DNA of 64,000 nt from Flavobacteriales bacterium (GCA_016699575.1 CP064979.1:3100001-3164000), one strand, 5' to 3'; positions 1 through 9,568 are shown, counted from the stretch's first letter. The notes: generated by a model not told the origin, from the sequence alone. Numbers and translations are program-made.

Positions 1-306
1 GATGGCTTCGGCCTTGGCCAGCAGGAGTGCCAGCGTGTCCATGCCGACATGTGCCATGTACTCCCCCGTCTTCTCCACATGGCTCTTGCCGTTGTAGGTG
101 GCATAGCCGCTGCGGTACACGTTCACCGTGTAAGCCGGGCACTTGCCGAAGCAGGGCGTTTTCGTGAGGGTGAAGAAAAGCGAATCGCCCGGCGATGAAC
201 CTCCGTAGATGGCGGAACTGGTCGCGGCTTTCTTGCCGTTGCACGCAACGAAGAACGCGGCAAGCACCACCGGGAGAAGAAGAAGAGTGGATGGCGTGTA
301 CTTCAT
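1..306 (-). CDS. DUF6438-type lipoprotein, 3' end cut by window edge
   Basis: The frame reads from an ATG at 306 down to the window edge, 102 codons with no stop. The N-terminus is a hydrophobic signal segment ending in a lipobox-like FVAC (Cys22), so the protein is probably an outer- or inner-membrane lipoprotein. It then shows the motif TKTPCFGKCPAYTVNVY (about residues 50-66), whose paired cysteines and CP-x-Y pattern are typical of the DUF6438 family as I know it; no biochemical function is known to me. It lies 32 nt downstream of yidC on the same strand and may be co-transcribed. The C-terminal part is not visible. Confidence 0.75.
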   Translation of the reverse strand, partial: MKYTPSTLLLLPVVLAAFFVACNGKKAATSSAIYGGSSPGDSLFFTLTKTPCFGKCPAYTVNVYRSGYATYNGKSHVEKTGEYMAHVGMDTLALLLAKAEAI

Positions 307-337
307 ACGGAACGCATTCCCGAACACCGTGCCGATC

Positions 338-2245
338 TCACTTCCGACGCGCGGCCTGCTGCTGTTTCTGCATGTCCTCCAGGCGCTGTTGCCAGCGGCT
401 CTTCTTCTTCGGCTTCTTCATGTTCTCCAGCAGCTCGGCGCGCAGCTTCTTCTCGTCGATGAACCAGCGGCTGAACACCGTCATCTGCAGGATGGATATG
501 ATGTTGGCGAGCAGGTAGTAGAGGCTCAGTCCCGCTGGCAGGCTGTTCATGAAGAAGAGCATCATGATGGGGAATAGCCAGATCATCAGCTTCATGCTGG
601 GCATGCCCTGCTGCTGAGGCATCTGCTTGCTGTTGAGCAGGCTGAAGCCGATGGTGCTGATGGCCATCAGGATGGTGAACAGGCTCACGTGGTTGCCGTA
701 GTTCAGCGGCACAGTGAAGGAGAGGTTCGCGATGCTGTCGTAGGTGCTCAGGTCGTCGGCCCAGAGAAAGGGCTGCTGGCGCAGTTCGATGCTGCTGGGG
801 AAGAACATGAACATCGCGTAGAGCACCGGCATCTGGATGAGCATGGGCACGCAACCGCTGGCCGGGTTCACACCGGCCTTGCGGTACAGTTCCATGGTGG
901 CCTGCTGTTTTTTCAGTGGGTCGCTTTCCTTGTGCTTCTCGTTGATGGCTTCGATCTCCGGCTTCAGCGCACGCATGCGCGCGCCGCTCTTCTGGTTCTT
1001 GTACGTGAGCGGCATCAGGATCACCTTGATGGCGATGGTGAGCAGCAGGATGATGATGCCGTAGTTGAGGTTGAACTTGCTGAAGAAGTTGAAGATGGGG
1101 ATGACGATCCAGCGGTTCATGTAACCGAAGATGCCCCAGCCGAGGTCGATGATGCGGTCGAAGTCGGGGATCTCCGTGCGGCGCAGCGTGCCGTAATGGT
1201 TGGGGCCGAAGTAGAAGCGCAGGGGGATGTCCACCATATCATCCGCTTTCTTGTCGAAGGCCAGCCCCGCGCTGAAGGCTTTCACGTGGGCAGTGTCGTT
1301 GGGCAGCATCCGCACGCCGATGTTGCACCCGCTGCTGGCGAACCCTTCGTTGCTGACCACCGCCGCCGTGAAGAAGTGCTGCTTGAAGGCGATCCAATTG
1401 GTCTTGCCCTCGAGCTTCTTGGTTTCATCGCCGTTCTCGGGCAGGTACTCGCGATCGGCGTTGACGTATTTGTAGAAGACGGAGCTTTTCGCTTCCTCGT
1501 GCGGCTTGTGCTTCTCATGGCGCAGGCTCACCACGTCCCACTTCAGTCGCACTGTGGCCGGGTCCACTTCGGCTTTGAGGTTCTCGAAGCGCACGTTGCT
1601 CTTCATGAACCAGCCAGCACTGTCGAGGCTGTACTCCATCACCAAACGCTTGCCGGGCACGGCCGTGTTGGCGGTGAAGGTCACGGAGCGCGGGTCCTTC
1701 TGCTCGGCGGTGAAGAACAGGTCGGCTGTGCTGGTGCGACGGCTCCCGCTGTGCGAGAAGTCGTAGGAGAAGCGGCCGCTGTCAGGGTCCTGCAGCAGCA
1801 GGGGTTGGTCGTGCTGGGCCTTGTACGGCTTCAGGCGGATCCACAACGGACGCGCGCCCAGTGTGCTGAACCGCACTTCCAGGTCGTCGTTCTCGATGGT
1901 AATGGTCTTTGCTTCGCCTTGGGCAGCGGTGTGGAAGAGGCCGAGCTCATCCGCTCGTTTGGCGGCCACCTGGGCCGTGTGCAGGCTGTCGATGTTGAGC
2001 GTGGTGTCGCTCTTCAGGCTGTCGGGGATGACAACATCCACTGTGGTGGCCTGGGTTACCTCGGCGTTCTTCGCCGCGGCTTCCTGTTTGGTCTGCTGTT
2101 CCAGTTCGTGGGCATGCACCTCTGCGATGCTGTCCTGGTAGTGCTGCGCTGCTGCGCGTTCAGCTTCCGAAGGCGCCTGCCAGATGCCGTAGCCCACCAC
2201 GATGAGGGCGATGAGGCCGATGCCGATGAGTTGGTTCTTGTCCAT
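338..2245 (-). CDS. yidC: Membrane protein insertase YidC
   Basis: 635 residues. YidC inserts and folds inner-membrane proteins, alone or with SecYEG. Visible features: an N-terminal membrane anchor (MDKNQLIGIGLIALIVVGYG), a long soluble periplasmic domain to about residue 360, then the conserved five-helix 60KD_IMP core (about 380-600) containing the LNYGIIILLLTIAIKVILMPLTY helix and a lysine-rich C-terminal tail (KKPKKKSRWQQR) that can contact the ribosome. The length fits the long Gram-negative type. A TATCTTCG box at 2288-2295 (minus strand) is a candidate -7 promoter element about 42 nt before the ATG. Confidence 0.97.
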   Translation of the reverse strand: MDKNQLIGIGLIALIVVGYGIWQAPSEAERAAAQHYQDSIAEVHAHELEQQTKQEAAAKNAEVTQATTVDVVIPDSLKSDTTLNIDSLHTAQVAAKRADELGLFHTAAQGEAKTITIENDDLEVRFSTLGARPLWIRLKPYKAQHDQPLLLQDPDSGRFSYDFSHSGSRRTSTADLFFTAEQKDPRSVTFTANTAVPGKRLVMEYSLDSAGWFMKSNVRFENLKAEVDPATVRLKWDVVSLRHEKHKPHEEAKSSVFYKYVNADREYLPENGDETKKLEGKTNWIAFKQHFFTAAVVSNEGFASSGCNIGVRMLPNDTAHVKAFSAGLAFDKKADDMVDIPLRFYFGPNHYGTLRRTEIPDFDRIIDLGWGIFGYMNRWIVIPIFNFFSKFNLNYGIIILLLTIAIKVILMPLTYKNQKSGARMRALKPEIEAINEKHKESDPLKKQQATMELYRKAGVNPASGCVPMLIQMPVLYAMFMFFPSSIELRQQPFLWADDLSTYDSIANLSFTVPLNYGNHVSLFTILMAISTIGFSLLNSKQMPQQQGMPSMKLMIWLFPIMMLFFMNSLPAGLSLYYLLANIISILQMTVFSRWFIDEKKLRAELLENMKKPKKKSRWQQRLEDMQKQQQAARRK

Positions 2246-2362
2246 TGCATGCGCCTATCGGCGCCGGTCCTGCTTTTGAAAGGGCGACGAAGATATCCGG
2301 GCACGCCAATGCGGGCAGTTGGACGTCGGATGGCCGGTTGTGCTGCTTTTCCGGTGGGGCAG

Positions 2363-2872
2363 TCAGGGCGCCAACGTTCCCCGCGGCCCCAGTTCGACCA
2401 CCTCAAGGTCCTTCACCCTGCCAGCATCCAGCGAGAACCGCAGCAGCGTGCGCACGTGGTGGAAGCCGTGGCGGCCGCAGGCGCCGGGGTTCATGTACAG
2501 CATGTTCAGCCGCTCATCGAACTGCACCATGCACAGGTGCGTGTGGCCGCAAACGAACAGGGCAGGAGGGGAGCTGCGCAATTCCTCCTGCACGGCACGG
2601 TCATAGCGCGGCGGGCGCCCTCCTATGTGCGTCATCCACACGCGCACACCTTCCAGCGTGAACCGCTGATGTTCCGGGTGGGCTTGCCGAACCTTGGTGT
2701 CGTCGATGTTGCCCCACACGGCGCGCAGGGGCTTCCATGCGGCGAGCTCGTCCGTTACGTGCAGCCCGCCGATATCACCGGCGTGCCACACCTCATCGCA
2801 TTGCGCCAGATGCTCGCGGATGCGCGGGTCGAGCCAGCCGTGCGTGTCGGACACGAGACCGATGCGGGACAT
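2363..2872 (-). CDS. Metallophosphoesterase, YfcE/MJ0936-like
   Basis: 169 residues, the normal size for the single-domain YfcE/YsnB type of calcineurin-like phosphoesterase. The metal-binding motifs appear in order: SDTHG (residues 8-12), HAGDIGG (about 31-37), GNID (about 54-57) and CGHTH near residue 117. Such enzymes hydrolyse phosphodiesters with Mn or another divalent metal in the cytoplasm; the physiological substrate is unknown. The gene lies 117 nt upstream of yidC on the same strand and is divergent from purL, so the 2873-3011 gap should hold promoters in both directions. Confidence 0.9.
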   Translation of the reverse strand: MSRIGLVSDTHGWLDPRIREHLAQCDEVWHAGDIGGLHVTDELAAWKPLRAVWGNIDDTKVRQAHPEHQRFTLEGVRVWMTHIGGRPPRYDRAVQEELRSSPPALFVCGHTHLCMVQFDERLNMLYMNPGACGRHGFHHVRTLLRFSLDAGRVKDLEVVELGPRGTLAP

Positions 2873-3011
2873 GGGCGGTGAAGATGCGCCAGTGATCGCT
2901 CATTGCTTGGGCATGCGGCTTAGCCCTTCGGACCGTTGGGGCAAGGAGGGTCGGATCTGTTCACATTTCCCCCTCCCGCCACAAGCCCCCGTCATCTTCC
3001 TTTGTGCCCCG

Positions 3012-5273
3012 ATGCCAACCACCGCCACCGACCCCGCCCTGAAGGCCGAACTGGCCCCTGCCACCAAGGAAACCGCCGTGAAGCTCGGCCTTCGCGAGGA
3101 GGAGTTCGAGAAGATCAAAGAGATCCTGGGGCGCACCCCCAACTTCACCGAGACGAGCATCTACAGCGCCATGTGGAGCGAGCACTGCTCGTACAAGAAC
3201 TCCATCAAACTGCTGAAGACGCTGCCGCGCACGGGCCCCAAGCTGCTGGCCGAGGCCGGGCAGGAGAACGCTGGCCTGGTGGACATCGGCGATGGCTGGG
3301 CCTGCGCCTTCAAGATCGAGAGCCACAACCACCCCAGCGCACTGGAGCCCTACCAGGGTGCAGCCACAGGCGTTGGGGGTATTAACAGAGACATCTTCAC
3401 CATGGGTGCGCGGCCCATCGCGCAACTGAACAGCCTGCGCTTCGGCGACCTGAAGGAGGAGCGCACACGCTGGCATTTGCGTGGCGTGGTGAAGGGCATC
3501 GGCGACTACGGCAACGCGTTCGGCGTGCCGGTGCTCGGCGGCGAAGTGGTCTTTGACAAGTGCTACAACACCAACCCGCTGGTGAATGCCATGAGCGTTG
3601 GTATCGTGCGCACCGACAAGGTGATCAGCGCCACGAGCCACGGTGTCGGCAACCCCGTGTTCATCGTGGGCAGCAGCACCGGCAAGGACGGTATCCACGG
3701 CGCGTCGTTCGCGAGCAAGGACATCACCGAAACGAGCATGGACGATCTGCCGGCCGTGCAAGTGGGCGATCCCTTCATGGAGAAGTTGCTGCTGGAAGCA
3801 TCGCTCGAGCTCGCGCAGACCGACGCCATCATCGGCATGCAGGACATGGGTGCGGCGGGCATCACATGCAGCACCAGCGAGATGAGCGCAAAGGGCGAGA
3901 GCGGCATGGACGTGCACCTGGACCGCGTGCCCATGCGCCAGGACGGCATGCGCCCATGGGAAGTGCTGCTGAGCGAAAGCCAGGAGCGCATGCTGGTGGT
4001 GGTGAAGAAGGGCCGCGAGAAGGAGGTGAAGGCCATCTTCGACAAGTGGGACCTGAACTGCGTGGAGTGCGGCACGGTGACCAAAGGTGGCACGTTGCGG
4101 TACTTCTGGCACGATGAACTGGTTGCCGAAGTGCCTGCCGAAAGTCTTGTGCTGGGCGGCGGCGCACCGGTGTACACCCGCGAAACCCGCGAGCCGGCGT
4201 ACATCGCCGAGAACAAGGCGTTCGACATCAACGAGATCGAACAACCCGACGACTTGAAGGCCATCGCGTTCAAACTGTTGAGCAGCCCGAACCTCGCCAG
4301 CAAGCGTTGGGTGATCGATCAGTACGACAGCATGGTGCGCACCGGCAACATGAGCACCAACGCACCGAGCGACGCTGGCCTGATGTTGGTGAAGGAAACC
4401 GGCAAGGCGCTGGCCGTTACTGTGGACTGCAACAGCCGGTACGTGCACGCCGATCCGTACGTAGGCTCCATGATCGCCGTGGCCGAGGCCGCGCGCAACA
4501 TCGCCTGCACCGGCGGCGAACCCTGCGGCGTCACCAACTGCCTCAACTTCGGTAACCCCTACGATCCCGAGGTGTACTGGCAGTTCAGTGAAGTGATCCG
4601 TGGCATGGGGGATGCCTGCCGCGCGCTGGAGACACCCGTGACCGGCGGCAACGTGAGCTTCTACAACCACACCGTCACCGACAAGAAGAACATCCCCGTG
4701 TTCCCCACACCGACCATCGGCATGGTGGGTGTGGTGCCGGACATCAACAAACGCATGAGCCTCGACTTCAAGGAGAAGGGGCAGCTCATCTACCTGCTTG
4801 GGAAAGTCACGGAGGACCTGGGCAGCAGCGAGTACCTCTACCGCCTGCACAAGGAAGAGCGTTCACCGGCGCCGTACTTCAACATGGAGGAAGAGCGCCG
4901 CCTGCACACCATGATGCTGATGCTGATCCGCAAGGGCCTCATCAACGCCGCGCACGACGTGAGCGATGGTGGGCTCTGGCAGACGCTCATCGAAATGGCC
5001 ATGCCGCGCAACCTCGGTTTCGACATCGTCACCGACAGCGAGATCCGCCCGGATGCCTTCCTCTTCGGTGAAGGTCAAGGCCGCGTGGTGGTAACAGTGA
5101 CCGAGGAAACGGAGATCCCCTTCCTGGACCTGCTCGGCGCCAGCCATGTACCGAGCATCCTGCTGGGGCACGTCACGAAAGGCAAGCTCGTAGTGGATGA
5201 CGAGCCGTTCGGCTTCATCGAGGACGCGAAGAAGATCCACGAGGAAGTGCTGCCGAAAGCGATGGCGGTATGA
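3012..5273 (+). CDS. purL: Phosphoribosylformylglycinamidine synthase subunit PurL
   Basis: 753 residues from the ATG at 3012. PurL is the ATP-dependent synthetase of the fourth step of purine synthesis. It has the motif EHCSYKNS (residues 57-64), the SHNHPSA segment and two AIRS-type ATP-binding halves (GDPFMEKLL, PVTGGNVSFYN). The length is that of the small PurL, which needs separate PurQ and PurS subunits; a purS gene is present at 30999-31253. The reading frame is open further upstream, but the residues there are not PurL-like, so 3012 is preferred. A TTCCTTTG box at 2997-3004 lies just before the start. Confidence 0.97.
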   Translation: MPTTATDPALKAELAPATKETAVKLGLREEEFEKIKEILGRTPNFTETSIYSAMWSEHCSYKNSIKLLKTLPRTGPKLLAEAGQENAGLVDIGDGWACAFKIESHNHPSALEPYQGAATGVGGINRDIFTMGARPIAQLNSLRFGDLKEERTRWHLRGVVKGIGDYGNAFGVPVLGGEVVFDKCYNTNPLVNAMSVGIVRTDKVISATSHGVGNPVFIVGSSTGKDGIHGASFASKDITETSMDDLPAVQVGDPFMEKLLLEASLELAQTDAIIGMQDMGAAGITCSTSEMSAKGESGMDVHLDRVPMRQDGMRPWEVLLSESQERMLVVVKKGREKEVKAIFDKWDLNCVECGTVTKGGTLRYFWHDELVAEVPAESLVLGGGAPVYTRETREPAYIAENKAFDINEIEQPDDLKAIAFKLLSSPNLASKRWVIDQYDSMVRTGNMSTNAPSDAGLMLVKETGKALAVTVDCNSRYVHADPYVGSMIAVAEAARNIACTGGEPCGVTNCLNFGNPYDPEVYWQFSEVIRGMGDACRALETPVTGGNVSFYNHTVTDKKNIPVFPTPTIGMVGVVPDINKRMSLDFKEKGQLIYLLGKVTEDLGSSEYLYRLHKEERSPAPYFNMEEERRLHTMMLMLIRKGLINAAHDVSDGGLWQTLIEMAMPRNLGFDIVTDSEIRPDAFLFGEGQGRVVVTVTEETEIPFLDLLGASHVPSILLGHVTKGKLVVDDEPFGFIEDAKKIHEEVLPKAMAV

Positions 5274-5278
5274 TGAAG

Positions 5279-5398
5279 GTTCAAGGGACAAAGTCCAAGT
5301 AGCAAGTGTCAAGATCCAAACGAGCACTGGTCCAACTTGAGCCTTGACACTTGCTACTTGGATCTTGACACTTGCTACTTGGATCTTGACACTTGACC
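5279..5398. repeat. Family A inverted repeat, gene-less copy
   Basis: A plus-oriented copy of CCAAGTAGCAAGTGTCAAG at 5295-5313 faces two complete inverted copies at 5343-5361 and 5364-5382 and a partial one at 5385-5395. The inverted copies follow each other with a 21-nt period. Only about 30 nt of unrelated sequence separates the two arms. The same 19-mer forms the ends of the four-helix-bundle cassette at 30479-30993, so this looks like an internally deleted relative of that element. Confidence 0.85.
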
Positions 5399-5405
5399 TC
5401 CACCC

Positions 5406-5789
5406 ATGACCCTCGGCCGCCGCATCCGCCTCTTCCTCATCGGCATCGTGCTGGGCTGCGTGGCAGCGTGGTTCTTTTTCGGTGAGCGCCTCACCAGCAG
5501 CGCCTGGATGCCGGAGGACCGCATCAAGCTGCGTTTGAAAACGACCTTGGTGAAGGCCACACCGCAAGGAGCGGCGGATCTCAGCGCTTGGCCGAGCACC
5601 TTGGACAGCGTGCGCAGCAGCATTGCGCGCGGTGAAGTGGTGCTGAAGGAAACCCGCCGCCACGGCGATAGCCTCACCTACACCGTGGATGTGGTGCTTG
5701 CGGGACGCAATGCGCGCGTGAAGGCCGTGGTGCTCGAAGACCTACGGGTGGATACGTTGGCAGCGTTGGTGGGCTTGGCACCGCGTTGA
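5406..5789 (+). CDS. Hypothetical membrane-anchored protein
   Basis: 127 residues; I do not recognise the family. One N-terminal membrane helix (about residues 8-25, LFLIGIVLGCVAAWFFF) is followed by a basic soluble domain of about 100 residues with no cysteines after the anchor and no evident catalytic motif. It starts 8 nt after the family A repeat and is convergent with the proline dehydrogenase gene (5 nt between the stops). GC-rich codon use matches the neighbours. It could be a periplasmic or cytoplasmic anchored accessory protein; nothing in the context assigns a role. Confidence 0.7.
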   Translation: MTLGRRIRLFLIGIVLGCVAAWFFFGERLTSSAWMPEDRIKLRLKTTLVKATPQGAADLSAWPSTLDSVRSSIARGEVVLKETRRHGDSLTYTVDVVLAGRNARVKAVVLEDLRVDTLAALVGLAPR

Positions 5790-5794
5790 CCCAC

Positions 5795-7000
5795 CTACAA
5801 GTTCCTTCTCCGCCTGCGCTCCTGAGCGATCAACGCCAGTTCGCGGCCGCTCTGCCCACGTGCGCTTGTGTTCTCGGCCGCGCGGCGCAGCAGGTAAGGC
5901 ATCACCTCGCGCACAGGGCCATAGGGCACGTACTTGGCCACGTTGAAACCGGCGGCGGCCATGTTGAAGCTCAGGTTGTCGCTCATGCCCAGCAACTGCG
6001 CGAAGTACACGCGCTCGTCGTTGTGCGTTATGCCGTGTTCGTTCATCAACCGGCCCATGAGCAGGGTGCTCTCGTCGTTGTGGGTACCCACCACCACATG
6101 GATGCGGTCCAGGTGCCCGGCGCAGTAATGCAGCGCAGCGTCGTAGTCGCGATCGCTGCTCGCTTTGTCAGGTTGGATGGGATCGGTATAGCCCAGTTCA
6201 GCGGCCCGCGCCCGCTCTTTCTCCATGTACGCGCCCCGCACGAGCTTCACGCCGAGGATGTAGCCGCCGCTCAAGGCTTTTTGGTGGCTTGCCTTCAGGA
6301 AGGCCAGGCGGTCGTGCCGGTAAAGCTGCACGGTGTTGTAAACAATGGCGCGGGTGCGGTTGTGCTGCGCCATCATGCGATCGGTGATATCGTCGATGGC
6401 CTGTTGCATCCAGCTCTCTTCGGCATCCACCAGTACCCGCACATTGGCTGCTGCTGCTGCGTTGCAGATCTTCTCCATGCGTGCCACCACGCGCAGCCAC
6501 TCCTCCCGTTCGGTAGCGCTCAGCACACGGCCTTCGCTCATGCGCGCCCAGATGTCCAAACGCCCGATGCCGGTGGGCTTGAAGACGCAGAACGGAATGT
6601 CCGCGCGCTGCCGGGCCAGCTCGATGGTGCGCACGGTTTCCGCCACGGTGCGATCGAGCGCACCCTCGTCCCCGTCCTTGCCTTCCACACTGTAGTCGAG
6701 GATGGTGCCCACGCGGCTCTTCTTCAGTCCCGCTGCGGTGTCAAGGCTTCCCTCCATGGTTTCGCCGCCACAGAACTGCCGGAAAATGGTGGCCTTTATG
6801 AGCCCCGCGATGGGCAGGTGCAGGTTGAGGGCGAACTGTGTCAGCTTGCCGCCGATCGCGCTGAGCCAGGGATCGCCGATGACCTTGAACAGCCAATACG
6901 CCCTCCGGAGATCATCGTTGCTCTTGTGCGCGAAGGCCGTGCGCGTATCGCGCAGATCGGGCAGTGCTTGCGGAGGCGCGGCGGTGGCCGGTGGAGGCAT
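5795..7000 (-). CDS. Proline dehydrogenase
   Basis: 401 residues, monofunctional. The enzyme oxidises proline to pyrroline-5-carboxylate with FAD at the membrane, the first step of proline catabolism. The TIM-barrel signatures are visible: FCVFKPTGIGR, VRVLVDAEESWMQ, GVKLVRGAYMEKER and the C-terminal RRAAENTSARGQ stretch that contacts FAD and substrate. No P5C dehydrogenase domain is fused, so that activity must lie elsewhere. A TACATTTG box at 7071-7078 on the minus strand is a candidate promoter. Confidence 0.95.
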   Translation of the reverse strand: MPPPATAAPPQALPDLRDTRTAFAHKSNDDLRRAYWLFKVIGDPWLSAIGGKLTQFALNLHLPIAGLIKATIFRQFCGGETMEGSLDTAAGLKKSRVGTILDYSVEGKDGDEGALDRTVAETVRTIELARQRADIPFCVFKPTGIGRLDIWARMSEGRVLSATEREEWLRVVARMEKICNAAAAANVRVLVDAEESWMQQAIDDITDRMMAQHNRTRAIVYNTVQLYRHDRLAFLKASHQKALSGGYILGVKLVRGAYMEKERARAAELGYTDPIQPDKASSDRDYDAALHYCAGHLDRIHVVVGTHNDESTLLMGRLMNEHGITHNDERVYFAQLLGMSDNLSFNMAAAGFNVAKYVPYGPVREVMPYLLRRAAENTSARGQSGRELALIAQERRRRRNL

Positions 7001-7070
7001 CGGGTTGCGTTCCTTTGAAGGCCGCCCGCCTTCGCCCCGGCAACATGCACGTGGCTTCGGCGAGCGCGGC

Positions 7071-7078
7071 CAAATGTA
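7071..7078 (-). promoter_or_regulatory. Candidate -7 promoter box for proline dehydrogenase
   Basis: On the minus strand this reads TACATTTG, an exact match to the Bacteroidota -7 consensus TAnnTTTG. A TTG lies 16 nt further upstream; 17-20 nt is more usual, so the -33 element is uncertain. The box is 71 nt before the start codon at 7000 and ends just before the divergent aroB start. Confidence 0.45.
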
Positions 7079-7083
7079 GAGGC

Positions 7084-8166
7084 ATGCCCAAACGCAAACA
7101 GCTATTGGAGGTCAAGGCTGGAGACCATCCGGTGTTCTTGGGCGGAAGCGCGCTGGATGCTTTGGCCGGTCTGGCCAGGACCCGAAAGGGCAAGGTGTTC
7201 GTGCTGTGCGATCGCAATACTGCCCTGCATTGCCTGCCGGAACTGCTTGGCGCATTGGAAGGGCTTGCCCCCATCGCCACAGTGGAGGTGGAACCCGGTG
7301 AGGCCAGTAAGAGCATCGGGACCTGTCAGGGATTGTGGGAGCACCTGCTGGTGCACGAAGCCGATCGGCACACATTGCTCATCAACCTCGGCGGAGGGGT
7401 GGTCACGGACCTCGGAGGTTTCGTGGCCGGCGCGTACAAGCGCGGCATCGACTGCGTGCACGTGCCCACGACGCTCATGGGCATGTGCGATGCGGCCATC
7501 GGGGGCAAGAGCGGTATCGATATGGGAGGGGTGAAGAACGCCGTGGGCTTGATCACGGGTCCGTTGGGCGTGTACGTGCACGTGCCGTTCCTGCGCACGC
7601 TGGGCAAACGCGAACTTCTGAACGGTGCCGCGGAGATGATGAAGCACGGCCTCGCCCTGGACGCACAGCACTGGCACGACCTGCAGGATGCGCCGTTGCA
7701 CGACCTCGACGTGTTGGCCCAGCTCATTTCCCGTAGCGTTCAGTTGAAGGCCGCCGTAGTGACCGCCGACCAGCACGAGAACGGCGTGCGCAAGAAGCTC
7801 AACTTCGGGCATACCATCGGCCATGCCCTTGAGGCGCACAGCTGGGAGAGCGGCCAGCGCGAATTGCTCCACGGCGAAGCGGTCGCGATCGGTATGATCG
7901 CCGAAGCGTGGCTCAGCTGGCGCATGAGGACCATAGGGCGCGAGGAACTGGAAACAATTACCGCGCGATTGCTTTCGTACTACAAGCCCTACCCGCTCAT
8001 GGCCTCCGACCATCACCGCTTGCTTGAACTGATGCGCAACGACAAGAAGAACACTGCTGGTGGTTACCGCTGCACACTGTTGGAGCGCATCGGCTCGGCG
8101 CAGGTGGATGTGGAGGTGAGCGCCACCTTGATGGGCGAAGCCATCGACCATCTTCGGCACCTCTGA
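7084..8166 (+). CDS. aroB: 3-dehydroquinate synthase
   Basis: 360 residues from the ATG at 7084. AroB converts DAHP to 3-dehydroquinate in the shikimate pathway, using NAD and a divalent metal. Signatures: NLGGGVVTDLGGFVAGAYKR (NAD site), HVPTTLMGMCDAAIGGKSG, and NFGHTIGHALE with metal-ligand histidines. An in-frame ATG exists at 7045, but the added residues are not AroB-like. The next gene, aroA, starts 4 nt after the stop, so the two pathway genes form an operon. Confidence 0.95.
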   Translation: MPKRKQLLEVKAGDHPVFLGGSALDALAGLARTRKGKVFVLCDRNTALHCLPELLGALEGLAPIATVEVEPGEASKSIGTCQGLWEHLLVHEADRHTLLINLGGGVVTDLGGFVAGAYKRGIDCVHVPTTLMGMCDAAIGGKSGIDMGGVKNAVGLITGPLGVYVHVPFLRTLGKRELLNGAAEMMKHGLALDAQHWHDLQDAPLHDLDVLAQLISRSVQLKAAVVTADQHENGVRKKLNFGHTIGHALEAHSWESGQRELLHGEAVAIGMIAEAWLSWRMRTIGREELETITARLLSYYKPYPLMASDHHRLLELMRNDKKNTAGGYRCTLLERIGSAQVDVEVSATLMGEAIDHLRHL

Positions 8167-8170
8167 TCCA

Positions 8171-9469
8171 ATGGCATCCATCACCATCACCGCACCGGCC
8201 GATCGCCCCAACGGCGTCGTTACGCTACCGCGCAGCAAGAGCGTTGCCGCGCGCGCAGCCATCATCAGTAGCATGGCCAGGCCATCGGGCCCACGCTTGG
8301 CCGAGGAAGAGTTCGAGGCCGAACTGACCCACTACCCCGATGTCGAGGACAGCCTGATCCTGCGCCGCTTGTTGCAGGGGAACCCCGAAGTGATGGATTG
8401 CGGCATGGGCGGCACAACGCTGCGTTTCCTCATGGCCTGGGCGGCCATCCGCGCCGGCGAAGAGCACCTCCTCACCGGTGCCCCGCGATTATTGGAACGG
8501 CCGCACCAACAGCTCGTTGATGCGCTGAAGTCCATGGGGGCCGACATCACGGTGCGGCCCGATGGTTACCTGGTGCGCGGCAAAGCCCTTGAGGGCGGAA
8601 GCGTACTCTTCGATCATGCGGTGAGCAGCCAGTACATCAGCGCCGTTATGATGATCGGCCCCATGCTGCCCGACGGCTTGCGCGTCTACTGGACCGGTCC
8701 CCGCCTCAGCGAGCCGTACGTGAGGATGACCATGACCATCATGGCCCACTACGAGGGTTGGTGTTCCATGAAGCCCGCAAAGGAAGAACCCATCATCATC
8801 GAAAGCGGCGGTTACAAACTGGCGCCGTTCGAAGTGCCGACGGATTGGAGCGCAGCGGCCTTCCTCTACCAAGTGGTCGCGCTGAAGCCGCGCACGCGCA
8901 TCGTCCTCGCGGACCTCACCATCCATGGGATGCAGAGCGATGAATCCATTGCGCACCTGCTGAACGATGTGGTGGAAACCGAAGCGTGGGAAGAAGTGAC
9001 GATGCCCGAGATCCGCGGCTTCACACTGGTGCACCGCAACCTGCGCAAGCTGGCCTTGGACAACAAGCCGATCGATCTGCAATGGTTCCCTGACGTGTTC
9101 CCGTCCATTGCCATAACGCACGCTGCATTGGGCCGCACCACCACGTTCACCGGCGTGGACAACTTGTACTTCAAGGAGAGCGATCGCATTGCGGCCGTGC
9201 GTGGTGCCTTGGCGCAGCTGGGCATTGCATGCGAGGTGAGCGAGGGCACGGTAACGGTACGTTCAAGCCCTGAACAGGTCGAAGCGCTCCGCGACCGGTC
9301 CTTCACGTTTTCGTCCAGCAACGATCACCGCATGGCCATGGGCCTCGCCTCGCTATGTCTCGTCTGCAAAAGCGTTACCATCAACGACCCGCAAGTGGTG
9401 GCCAAGAGCTATCCGGCATTCTGGGACGAGTTGGAGAAGCTCGGTTTCAAGTTGGAGCGCGGGGAATAG
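8171..9469 (+). CDS. aroA: 3-phosphoshikimate 1-carboxyvinyltransferase (EPSP synthase)
   Basis: 432 residues. AroA joins PEP to shikimate-3-phosphate. The family landmarks are present in a divergent form: PRSKSVAARAAI at the N-terminus, GMGGTTLRFLMAW (the LDxGNSGT region equivalent), FKESDRIAA and SSNDHRMAMGLA near the C-terminus. The divergence from the enterobacterial sequence is usual for this phylum. It is co-directional with aroB at a 4-nt gap, so the two are likely translated from one mRNA. Confidence 0.93.
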   Translation: MASITITAPADRPNGVVTLPRSKSVAARAAIISSMARPSGPRLAEEEFEAELTHYPDVEDSLILRRLLQGNPEVMDCGMGGTTLRFLMAWAAIRAGEEHLLTGAPRLLERPHQQLVDALKSMGADITVRPDGYLVRGKALEGGSVLFDHAVSSQYISAVMMIGPMLPDGLRVYWTGPRLSEPYVRMTMTIMAHYEGWCSMKPAKEEPIIIESGGYKLAPFEVPTDWSAAAFLYQVVALKPRTRIVLADLTIHGMQSDESIAHLLNDVVETEAWEEVTMPEIRGFTLVHRNLRKLALDNKPIDLQWFPDVFPSIAITHAALGRTTTFTGVDNLYFKESDRIAAVRGALAQLGIACEVSEGTVTVRSSPEQVEALRDRSFTFSSSNDHRMAMGLASLCLVCKSVTINDPQVVAKSYPAFWDELEKLGFKLERGE

Positions 9470-9568
9470 CGGGTCTAACCCCTTGTTCTATCCTCCATCA
9501 GCCATCGGCAATGGCCGCTCATGGAAGGCGTCGGCACCCGGCTCGGGCCTCGGGTACATTCGCCGTGC

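Noticed and set aside
689..2881. A 730-codon open frame antisense to yidC and the phosphoesterase gene
   Set aside because: It has no family similarity, crosses two well-supported genes on the other strand, and reflects the GC-rich third codon positions of those genes.
5343..5395. Possible short CRISPR array (21-nt tandem repeats)
   Set aside because: The repeats abut with no unique spacers, there are no cas genes, and the unit is the arm of a repeat family found elsewhere in inverted form.
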